A stretch of DNA of 29,128 nt from JADGGV01 sp035715725 (GTDB lineage: Bacteria > Gemmatimonadota > Gemmatimonadetes > Longimicrobiales > RSA9), in contig DASTKT010000004.1 in assembly GCA_035715725.1 (NCBI GenBank), positions 1 through 29,128 on the forward strand, written 5' to 3'. Position numbers and translations under genes: made by a program. Positions 22,332 to 29,128 of this stretch are shown one piece after another. The notes beneath the pieces are model-generated. The model saw only the letters and a program-made list of their open reading frames with translations. It was not told the origin of the DNA and made no database searches. How positions within the stretch are numbered: position 1 is the first letter of the stretch; every line of letters begins with the position of its first letter.

Positions 22332-24248
22332 GTGGCGTTGCTGGATCGAATCGAGGGGCCGGCGGACCTTCGGACGCTCCCCCGGGGAGTGTTGGCGACG
22401 GTCGCGCAGGAAGTGCGCGAGCGGATGATCGACGTGGTCAGCCGCGTCGGCGGACACTTCGCGCCCGGCCTCGGCGTCGTCGAGCTGACGCTGGCGCTGC
22501 ACTACGTCTTCGACACGCCGCGCGACAAGCTGATCTGGGACGTCGGCCACCAGGGCTACCCGCACAAGATCCTCACCGGCCGCAACGCGGAGTTCCCGCG
22601 CATCCGGCAGAAGGGCGGCCCGTCCGGCTTCCTCAAGCGCGACGAGTCCGAGTACGACGTCTTCGGCGCCGGCCACGCCGCCACCTCGATCTCCGCGGCG
22701 TTCGGCATCGCGACCGCGCGCGACCTGAACGGCGAAGACTTCGAGGTCGTCGCCATCATCGGCGACGGCTCGCTGACGTCGGGGATCGCCTACGAGGCGC
22801 TCAACAACGCCGGCAACACCGACACCGACCTGATCGTCATCCTCAACGACAACGAGATGTCGATCTCGCCGAACGTCGGCGCGATCCACAAGTACCTGAC
22901 GCGGCTGGTCACGAACCCGGTCTACAACGCCGTGCGGAACCAGGTGAAGAACCTGATCCACAAGACGCCGGCGGCGCTCGGGGACGCGGTCGAGTCCATG
23001 GTCCTGAAGCTCGAGGAGAGCGTCAAGAACATGCTCGTGCCGGGGACGCTGTTCGAGGAGCTCGGCTTCCGCTACGTGGGGCCGGTGGACGGGCACGACC
23101 TGGACGCGCTGCTGGACACGCTCGTGCAGGTGCGGAAGTGGAAGGGGCCGCGCCTCGTCCACGTCCGCACGGTCAAGGGGAAGGGCTTCCAGCTCGCCGA
23201 GGCGAACCCCGTCGTGTGGCACGGCGCCACGCCGTTCGACAAGCTCAGCGGCGAGATGCCGAAGAAGAAGGGCGGCCTGCCGGCGTACACGAACGCGTTC
23301 GGCGCCGGCCTGGTCGAGCTGGGCGCGACGAACCCGAAGATGGTCGTCATCACGGCGGCCATGCCGGGTGGCACCGGCACCGGCGTGTTCGGCGATGCGT
23401 ACCCGGAGCGGTACTTCGACGTCGGCATCGCGGAGGGGCACGCGGTGACGTTCGCGGCGGGGCTCGCCACGGAGGGGATCAAGCCGGTGGCCGCGATCTA
23501 CTCCACGTTCCTGCAGCGGGCGTACGACTCGATCATCCACGATGTCGCGATCCAGAAGCTGCCGGTCGTCCTCGCCATGGACCGGGCGGGGCTGGTGGGC
23601 AACGACGGGCCCACGCACATGGGGCTCTACGACATCCCGTACCTGCTGGCGGTGCCGAACTTCACGGTGACGGCGCCGAAGGACGGGGCGGAGATGCTGG
23701 CGCTGCTGCGGCTCGGCGTGGAGGAGGTCGACGGGCCGTTCTCGCTCCGCTACCCGCGCGACACGGTGCCGGCGCCGGTCCCGCCGCTCGAGCAGATCCC
23801 GCGGATCGAGTACGGCACCTGGGAGGTGCTGCGCCGGGGCGAGGCCGTCGCGATCCTGGCCGTCGGCACCATGGTCGCGCCGGCCGTCGAGGCCGCGCAG
23901 CGGCTCCAGGCCGAGGGGATCGAGGCGACGGTCGTCAACTGCCGGTTCCTCAAGCCCATGGACCGGTCGACGCTGGCGTGGGCCGTCGAGCGCCACCCCG
24001 CGATCCTGACGGTGGAGGAGGGGACGGTCGTCAACGGCTTCGGCGCCGCGCTGGAGCGCGAGATCGAGCCGCTCCGCGCGGCGCACCCGGAGCTCCGCGT
24101 GGACATCCTCGGCGTGCCGGACCGGATCGTCGAGCACGCGAACCGCGCCGAGCAGCTCGAGGAGTGCGGCCTCACGCCCGAGGCCATCGCCGACCGGGCC
24201 CGGAAGCTGGTCGGCGGGCACCTCGTCCCCGTGCGCGAGACGGCGTGA
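22332..24248 (+). CDS. dxs: 1-deoxy-D-xylulose-5-phosphate synthase
   Basis: 638 residues. Thiamine-diphosphate enzyme making DXP from pyruvate and glyceraldehyde 3-phosphate, the first step of the MEP isoprenoid pathway. Visible: GHQGYPHKILTGR, the thiamine-binding G144-D-G-S-L-T-S-G...N motif, DVGIAEGHAVTFAAGLA with the catalytic Glu, and MDRAGLVGNDGPTHMG. The frame is open from a TTG at 22293 and has an ATG at 22320. I choose GTG 22332: a strong GGAGG (22322-22326) lies 5 bases before it, and the protein then starts MALLDRIEGPADLR, the normal Dxs N-terminus. Its stop overlaps the nadK start by 4 bases. With the prenyl synthase upstream it supplies precursor and chain elongation for isoprenoids. 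Confidence 0.96.
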   Translation: MALLDRIEGPADLRTLPRGVLATVAQEVRERMIDVVSRVGGHFAPGLGVVELTLALHYVFDTPRDKLIWDVGHQGYPHKILTGRNAEFPRIRQKGGPSGFLKRDESEYDVFGAGHAATSISAAFGIATARDLNGEDFEVVAIIGDGSLTSGIAYEALNNAGNTDTDLIVILNDNEMSISPNVGAIHKYLTRLVTNPVYNAVRNQVKNLIHKTPAALGDAVESMVLKLEESVKNMLVPGTLFEELGFRYVGPVDGHDLDALLDTLVQVRKWKGPRLVHVRTVKGKGFQLAEANPVVWHGATPFDKLSGEMPKKKGGLPAYTNAFGAGLVELGATNPKMVVITAAMPGGTGTGVFGDAYPERYFDVGIAEGHAVTFAAGLATEGIKPVAAIYSTFLQRAYDSIIHDVAIQKLPVVLAMDRAGLVGNDGPTHMGLYDIPYLLAVPNFTVTAPKDGAEMLALLRLGVEEVDGPFSLRYPRDTVPAPVPPLEQIPRIEYGTWEVLRRGEAVAILAVGTMVAPAVEAAQRLQAEGIEATVVNCRFLKPMDRSTLAWAVERHPAILTVEEGTVVNGFGAALEREIEPLRAAHPELRVDILGVPDRIVEHANRAEQLEECGLTPEAIADRARKLVGGHLVPVRETA

Positions 24249-25135
24249 TCGAGCCGGCGGCCGGCCGGGTGCGCCGGGTCGGCGTGATCGGCCAGTCGCG
24301 CTACGGCGACCTGGCCGCCACGCTGCAGGCGCTCGGGCGCTTCGCGGCGAGCCATGGCCTCGACCTGTGCGTCGAGCCGCGGCTGGAGGCGATGCTCGCC
24401 GGCACGTGCGAGTTCCGGCCGGGCGAGATGGACCTGCTCCTCACGCTCGGCGGCGACGGCACGCTGCTCCGCGGCGCGCGCCTGGTGGCGCCGTTCCACA
24501 CCCCCGTGCTGGGCGTCAACCTCGGCTACCTCGGCTTCCTCACCTCGATCTCGCCGGCCGAGCTGGAAGGCTCCCTCGAGCGCGTGCTCACCGGCCAGTA
24601 CTGGCTCGACGTGCGCATGACGCTGGAGGCGCGCGTGGAAGGCGCCGGACGCGACGCCGGCGCTCCCTACGTCGCGCTGAACGACGCGGTGCTGCACAAG
24701 GGAGGCTTCGCCCGAGCGATCCGCCTGGCCGTGCGCGTCGGGCCGGATGGCGAGGAGGTGGGCGCCTACAGCGCCGACGGTATCATCCTGGCCACGCCGA
24801 CCGGGTCCACCGCGTACTCCCTCTCCGCCGGCGGCGCCATCATCGAGCCCTCCGTGCCGTGCATCCTGGCGACGCCGATCTCCCCCCACACGCTCGCCGT
24901 GCGCCCGGTCGTGTTCCCGGCGGACGTCATCATCACGGTCGACGTGCTCTCGCCGAGCGAGGAGCTGATCCTGACCATCGACGGCCAGGAGGGCGAGGCG
25001 CTCCGGCCGGGCGACCGGCTGGTCGCGCGCCGCGGCGAGCCGACGGTGCCGCTCGTGCGCTTCCCGGGCCAGAGCTTCTTCGCCACGCTGCGCCGGAAGT
25101 TGAGCTGGGGCGCGGTGGAGCAGGGGCGCGGCTGA
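24245..25135 (+). CDS. nadK: NAD kinase
   Basis: 296 residues. Phosphorylates NAD to NADP in the cytoplasm. The hallmark GGDGT is at residues 69-73. GVNLGYLGFLT, a short LNDAVLHKG (usually NE, here ND) and the glycine-rich DGIILATPTGSTAYSLSAGG follow in the right order. Start: GTG 24245 overlaps the dxs stop (GTGA); the alternative in-frame GTG at 24269 would also keep the fold (VGVIGQS). The frame is open far upstream only as a shadow of dxs. No SD is obvious, consistent with coupled translation. The NADP it makes is needed by FolD and the MEP pathway. Confidence 0.95.
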   Translation: MIEPAAGRVRRVGVIGQSRYGDLAATLQALGRFAASHGLDLCVEPRLEAMLAGTCEFRPGEMDLLLTLGGDGTLLRGARLVAPFHTPVLGVNLGYLGFLTSISPAELEGSLERVLTGQYWLDVRMTLEARVEGAGRDAGAPYVALNDAVLHKGGFARAIRLAVRVGPDGEEVGAYSADGIILATPTGSTAYSLSAGGAIIEPSVPCILATPISPHTLAVRPVVFPADVIITVDVLSPSEELILTIDGQEGEALRPGDRLVARRGEPTVPLVRFPGQSFFATLRRKLSWGAVEQGRG

Positions 25136-25182
25136 GGCGGAATCGACCCTTCCGGCCATCGAACTGCCCCGCGGCAAACGGG

Positions 25183-25188
25183 TATACT
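25183..25188 (+). promoter_or_regulatory. recN promoter -10, placed for a leaderless transcript
   Basis: TATACT ends 5 bases before the recN ATG (25194). With the usual distance from -10 to start, transcription would begin at or within a base of the ATG. No Shine-Dalgarno is present. No good -35 is visible, and no convincing LexA box. Confidence 0.6.
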
Positions 25189-25193
25189 GGCGC

Positions 25194-26861
25194 ATGCTGA
25201 TCGAGCTCCGCATCCAGAACTACGCGCTGATCGAGCGCCTCGCCGTGCGCCTCGACCCCGGCCTCAACGTGCTCACGGGGGAGACCGGGGCGGGGAAGAG
25301 CATCATCGTCGGGGCGCTCTCGCTGCTGCTGGGGGAGCGGGCCTCCGCCGAGGCCGTGCGGACCGGGGCGGACAAGGCCGTCGTCGAGGGCGTGTTCGAC
25401 GTGGCGGGCGACGAATCCGTGGCCGCACTCCTGGCGGAGCAGGGGCTCGAGGCCGAGGACGACCTGCTGATCCTGCGCCGGGAGGTGGCGGCGGAGGGGC
25501 GGAGCCGGGCCTGGGTGAACGGCTCGGCGACCACGGCGGGATTCCTGGGCGAGCTGGGGCGCCTGCTCGTGGACCTGCACGGCCAGCACGAGAGCCAGAC
25601 GCTGCTGCGCCCGGAGGAGCAGCGGTCGATCCTCGATGCGTTCGGCGGCTCGGCGGAGCTGGCCGCCTCGGTGCGCGCGGCGTGGACGCGGCTGCAGCAG
25701 GCGCGGCGGGCGCTCGAGGAGCTGGACGAGCGGCGGCGCCTGGCGGAGCAGCGCGCGGACTTCCTGCGTTTCCAGGTGGACGAGATCGAGAAGGCGAAGG
25801 TGCAGGCGGACGAGGACGAGCGGCTCCACGACGAGGCGCACCGCCTGGAGCACGCCGAGGACCTGGCGCGCTTCTCCGGCACGCTCCACCAGGCGCTCTA
25901 CGGCGGCGAGGATTCGGTCAGCGCGAAGCTGGGCGACCTGCGTCGTGTGCTGGACCACCTGATCCGCTTCGACCCGACGCAGGAGGACGCCCGCGAGCTG
26001 CTGGATTCGGCGTTCTACACGGCGGAGGAGCTGGGGCGGCGGATGGGGCAGTACTCGGTGTCGGTCGAGCACGACCCGGCGCGGCTCGAGGAGATCCGGC
26101 GCCGCCAGGACCTCCTCTTCCGGCTGAAGACGAAGTACGGCCCCACGCTCGCGGACGTCATCGAGACCGGCACCAAGGCGCGCGCCGAGCTGGACCTGCT
26201 GGATGGCGCGGGGCTCGAGCGCCGGGAGCTGGAGAGGACGGAGGCCGAGGCCGCCGAGGCGCTGGCCGCCATCGCGGCCGAGCTGTCGAAGAAGCGGCGC
26301 GCCGGGGCGAAGCGCCTCGGCACGGAGGTCATGGCCGTGCTCCCCGACCTGGGGCTCGGCGGCCGGTTCGAGGTGGCGCTCGAGGCGCTGCCGGCCATCG
26401 GTGGCGACGGCGCCGAGGGAGTCGAGTTCCGGGTGGCGCTGAACGCCGGCTTCGAGCCGCGGGCGCTGGCCCGGGTGGCGTCCGGCGGCGAGCTCTCGCG
26501 CGTGATGCTGGCGCTCAAGACGATCCTGGCGCGCCTCGATCGCGTGCCGACGCTCATCTTCGACGAGGTCGACGTCGGCATCGGCGGGCGTGTCGCGCTC
26601 CAGGTCGGGGATCGGCTGCGGCGCGTGGCGGAGCACCACCAGGTCTTCGTCATCACGCACCTGGCGCAGATCGCGTCCCGCGCCGACCACCAGCTCCTGG
26701 TGGAGAAGGTGGAGCGGGAGGGCACCACGCTGACGCGCGTGAGCGAGGTCCGGGAGGACGAGCGCATCCGGGAGCTGGCGCGCATGCTCGGCGGCGATCC
26801 GGAGAGCGCCACCAGCCTGGAGCACGCCCGCGAGCTGCTCGGCGCGGTGGCGCGGGCGTAG
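25194..26861 (+). CDS. recN: DNA repair protein RecN
   Basis: 555 residues. SMC-like ATPase that acts at double-strand breaks with RecA. Walker A GETGAGKS is at residues 29-36, with the opening MLIELRIQNYALIERLAVRLDPGLNVLTGE characteristic of RecN. A long charged coiled coil spans about 165-400, interrupted by DLHGQHESQTLL before it. The ABC signature VASGGELSRVMLALK and Walker B TLIFDEVDVGIGG are at about 430-470, then VFVITHLAQIASRADHQLLVEK. Length is normal. The gene appears to be transcribed from its own leaderless promoter, 58 bp after nadK, and is convergent with the TonB receptor gene. Confidence 0.97.
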   Translation: MLIELRIQNYALIERLAVRLDPGLNVLTGETGAGKSIIVGALSLLLGERASAEAVRTGADKAVVEGVFDVAGDESVAALLAEQGLEAEDDLLILRREVAAEGRSRAWVNGSATTAGFLGELGRLLVDLHGQHESQTLLRPEEQRSILDAFGGSAELAASVRAAWTRLQQARRALEELDERRRLAEQRADFLRFQVDEIEKAKVQADEDERLHDEAHRLEHAEDLARFSGTLHQALYGGEDSVSAKLGDLRRVLDHLIRFDPTQEDARELLDSAFYTAEELGRRMGQYSVSVEHDPARLEEIRRRQDLLFRLKTKYGPTLADVIETGTKARAELDLLDGAGLERRELERTEAEAAEALAAIAAELSKKRRAGAKRLGTEVMAVLPDLGLGGRFEVALEALPAIGGDGAEGVEFRVALNAGFEPRALARVASGGELSRVMLALKTILARLDRVPTLIFDEVDVGIGGRVALQVGDRLRRVAEHHQVFVITHLAQIASRADHQLLVEKVEREGTTLTRVSEVREDERIRELARMLGGDPESATSLEHARELLGAVARA

Positions 26862-26899
26862 CCGGGCGGCGGCGGCCCGCCGGCGGCGGAAACGAACGA

Positions 26900-26928
26900 G
26901 GGGGGTGCGGCTCGATGCCGCACCCCCC
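26900..26928. terminator. Bidirectional terminator between recN and the TonB receptor gene
   Basis: Perfect 12-bp stem (26900-26911 with 26917-26928) and a 5-base loop. The + side is followed by GTTTCG and the - side by CTCGTTCGTTTCC, so both T-runs are short, but the stem is very stable and the genes are convergent. Confidence 0.85.
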
Positions 26929-26955
26929 GTTTCGCATCCTGGCCGGAACGGCCGA

Positions 26956-29128
26956 TCAGAACCCGTACTTCACGCGCACCAGCGCCAGGCGGCCGGTCGT
27001 CGGCACGCCGGGGAAGCTGCGATAGTCGCGGTCGAGCACGTTCTGCACGGCGAGCTGCAGCGTCGCGCCGGTGCGGGGGATGGTGTAGCCGAGATCGAGG
27101 TCGACCAGCGTGGCGCTGTCGACGCACTTCTCGGCGCCCGCCGGCTGCGTCCCCTCGAGGCAGAGCGTGCCGTTGTAGACGCCCGTGCGCACCGGGAAGG
27201 AGTCGTTGAAGCGCCCGCGCAGCTCGCCGTTGAAGCCGTAGCGCTCGCTGCGGTACGTCACGCTCAGCGTGCCCTTCGTCTTCGGCGCGTTCAGCGTGAC
27301 CTGGTCGCCGCGGCCCGTCTCGAACACGTCCTTGTTGACGAGCGAGAGCGTGCCCTTCAGCGACACGGCCGGCGAGAGCAGCAGCGTGGCCGCGAAGTCG
27401 GCGCCGTAGACCTTCAGGTTGTCGTCGACGTTGTAGTACGTGGTGAGGAGCTGGGCGCCCTGGGCGTCGACCTCCTGCGTGGTGATCGCGCCGAGCGGAA
27501 TGCCGGCGAGGCCGGGGGCGAGCTGGGCGGCGGTGGCCTGCGCCTTCGCCAGCGCGACCGGCTGAGGATCTCCCGCCGCCTGGAAGAACTGCGTGAGCTT
27601 CGGCACCAGGTACGCCCCGGTCTGTTGCCCGTTCAGGAAGAGCAGCGGCGCGGACAGCGTGAGCGCGGTCGTCAGCCGCTCCTTCTTCGAGTACCAGCCA
27701 TCGGCGGCCAGCAGCAGCTTGTCGCCGAGGACGCCCTGGTAGCCGACCTCGAACGTGTTCGAGACCGATTCGCGGATCGGCGGGATGTCCGGCAGGTCCA
27801 GGCTCGAGATCGGCGCCGGCGCGGCCTGCGCGGCCGGGTTCACCCAGCTCGTGCCGATGTCCGTGCCGCTAGGCGTCAGGCTCGCCAGGTACTGGACGAG
27901 CGGCGCCGGGAGCGGCTGGCCGCGCGCCGCGGAGGCCTGCGCCGCCACCTGCACCGCCGCCTTCCACATCAGCGAGGCGTTGGCCGGGAGCTTCTGGCCG
28001 GGCGTCGGCGTGAACGGCGAGACCATCAGGTAGCCGCCGTTCGGCTGCTTGTAGTGGAAGCCGGTCTTCCCCGTCCCCTGGATGCGCAGGCTGTAGCCGA
28101 GCTGCCCGATGCGCGGATCCGGGAACGCGCTGCCGAGGTCGAGGAACTGGTTGAGCGACGTCGGCGTCGAGAACGCGCGGTTGTACGTGATGCGGAACGC
28201 CTGCGCCTCCGTCGGCTTGAAGACGAGCCCCGCGCGCGGCGAGAAGACGGCGTCCGGGATCGCTGTGCTGTGGTCGACGCGGCCGGCCAGGAGCAAGTTC
28301 AACTGCTTCGTGAGCGCGGTCTCGGACTGGAGGTACCCGCCGATCTCCGTCGTCTGGTCGTCGTCCTCGTAGACGCCGTTGATCGTGCCGCCGGTGATCG
28401 GGTTCGTGTAGATGAAGTCCGCGCCGTACGTCAGGCTCTCCTTCGTCCCGAGCGAGAGCCCGTGCTGGATCTGGGCGACGTACAGCTTCGACTTGTCCGT
28501 GATCGGCACGCCGTTGCGGAGCAGGTAGGTATCGCCCGCGTCGCTGGCGTTGATGTAGGCCTGCGCGAAGAAACGGTTCCAGGAGTAGCGGGCCTGGGCG
28601 TAGGAGTAGCGCCAGTTCTTCGCCTGCGCGGCGCCGAGCCCGGTCAGCTCGATGGCCTTGCCGACGTCCGTGGTGCCGCCCTCCAGCACCAGCGAGCTCG
28701 CGGGCGTCGGCCGCCAGTCGGCCCGGATCTCGCCCGCCCAGCGCTGGACATCGTTGTCCCGGTTGCCGATCCCGGCGATGCGCTTGTCCGCTTCGGTCCC
28801 CTTCAGCCCCGACGCCAGCATGAGCTGCTGCCGGAAGAACGCCGCGCTGTCGCCGTGGAACTTCGCCCGCTCCGACAGCTCGACCGGATCCAAGTAGTCG
28901 AACTCCTTCGCCTGGAAGTACTGCCCGGAGACCTTGATCCCGAAGTTGTCGCTCACCTTCTGCGCGGTCCGGAACGTCGTCTGGAACACGCTCTGGGTGC
29001 CGCCGCCCACCGACACCGACGTGCCCTGCCGGTCGAGCGGGGATTTCGTGATGATGTGGATCACGCCGTCCGCCGTGTTCGGCCCGTACAGCGCGGAGCC
29101 GGGGCCGAGCACCACCTCCATCCGCTCG
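26956..29128 (-). CDS. TonB-dependent outer-membrane receptor (N-terminus beyond window)
   Basis: At least 723 residues, cut at the window end, which is the 5' side. The first visible residues, ERMEVVLGPGSALYG, followed by NTADGVIHIITK, are the end of the plug domain. The signal peptide, TonB box and most of the plug lie outside. The rest is a 22-strand-type barrel of long alternating segments ending LDLGYTIPRTGATLQLAVQNVLDRDYRSFPGVPTTGR and the terminal VKYGF with a C-terminal Phe. A loop with two cysteines (CLEGTQPAGAEKC) probably carries a disulfide. It imports a bound substrate with TonB-ExbB-ExbD energy; the substrate (siderophore, vitamin, glycan or peptide) cannot be told. The ATG at 29121 is internal, not the start. 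Confidence 0.92.
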   Translation of the reverse strand, partial: ERMEVVLGPGSALYGPNTADGVIHIITKSPLDRQGTSVSVGGGTQSVFQTTFRTAQKVSDNFGIKVSGQYFQAKEFDYLDPVELSERAKFHGDSAAFFRQQLMLASGLKGTEADKRIAGIGNRDNDVQRWAGEIRADWRPTPASSLVLEGGTTDVGKAIELTGLGAAQAKNWRYSYAQARYSWNRFFAQAYINASDAGDTYLLRNGVPITDKSKLYVAQIQHGLSLGTKESLTYGADFIYTNPITGGTINGVYEDDDQTTEIGGYLQSETALTKQLNLLLAGRVDHSTAIPDAVFSPRAGLVFKPTEAQAFRITYNRAFSTPTSLNQFLDLGSAFPDPRIGQLGYSLRIQGTGKTGFHYKQPNGGYLMVSPFTPTPGQKLPANASLMWKAAVQVAAQASAARGQPLPAPLVQYLASLTPSGTDIGTSWVNPAAQAAPAPISSLDLPDIPPIRESVSNTFEVGYQGVLGDKLLLAADGWYSKKERLTTALTLSAPLLFLNGQQTGAYLVPKLTQFFQAAGDPQPVALAKAQATAAQLAPGLAGIPLGAITTQEVDAQGAQLLTTYYNVDDNLKVYGADFAATLLLSPAVSLKGTLSLVNKDVFETGRGDQVTLNAPKTKGTLSVTYRSERYGFNGELRGRFNDSFPVRTGVYNGTLCLEGTQPAGAEKCVDSATLVDLDLGYTIPRTGATLQLAVQNVLDRDYRSFPGVPTTGRLALVRVKYGF

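Noticed and set aside
25136..25193. LexA/SOS box before recN
   Set aside because: A GAAC half-site at 25161 and CTG at 25164 are present, but no full inverted repeat of any LexA type I know.

Overview
High-GC bacterial chromosome with tightly packed core genes and no sign of mobile DNA, CRISPR, rRNA or tRNA. Gene content and order (infC-rpmI-rplT-pheS-pheT-zapA-rny-folD-xseA-xseB-ispA-dxs-nadK-recN, TonB-dependent receptors, many multihaem cytochromes) suggest a Gram-negative, probably Gemmatimonadota-like organism. That assignment is inference from gene order and protein style; no marker was placed on a tree.

Layout. 1-225: non-coding, with a perfect 20-bp palindrome and a C-run tract. 184-2374: HrcA/CIRCE-type heat-shock operon groES-groEL, with a clear promoter, operator and terminator. 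2740-7335: three genes for a 9-haem putative lipoprotein, a signal-peptide-bearing beta-barrel and a 16-haem periplasmic cytochrome; this resembles a porin-cytochrome electron conduit across the outer membrane. 7490-9400: secreted M1-family metallopeptidase. 9397-11638: thrS, preceded by its own promoter, a 26-codon ORF with seven consecutive Thr codons, and a 15-bp hairpin, which looks like a leader-peptide attenuator. 11704-13024: infC-rpmI-rplT, with a long leader holding a terminator/antiterminator pair and an ATC start codon for IF3. 13076-16605: pheS-pheT from its own promoter, running by overlap into a small coiled-coil protein and zapA (to 17217). 17264-25135: rny, folD, xseA, xseB, a polyprenyl synthase, dxs and nadK, mostly overlapping or closely spaced. 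25183-26861: recN, apparently from a leaderless promoter. 26900-26928: convergent terminator. 26956-29128 (minus): C-terminal part of a TonB-dependent receptor, cut by the window edge.

How they work together. The right two thirds is a housekeeping block: translation (ThrRS, IF3, bL35, bL20, PheRS), cell division (ZapA and a possible partner), RNA decay (RNase Y), one-carbon metabolism (FolD), DNA repair (ExoVII, RecN), NADP supply (NadK) and isoprenoid synthesis (Dxs plus prenyl synthase). The two most interesting items are the multihaem trio and the thrS threonine leader; the infC leader is third. Several promoters can be read by eye with 16-17 bp spacing, and the thrS and pheS promoters share the same TAGACTTCG -10/discriminator sequence.
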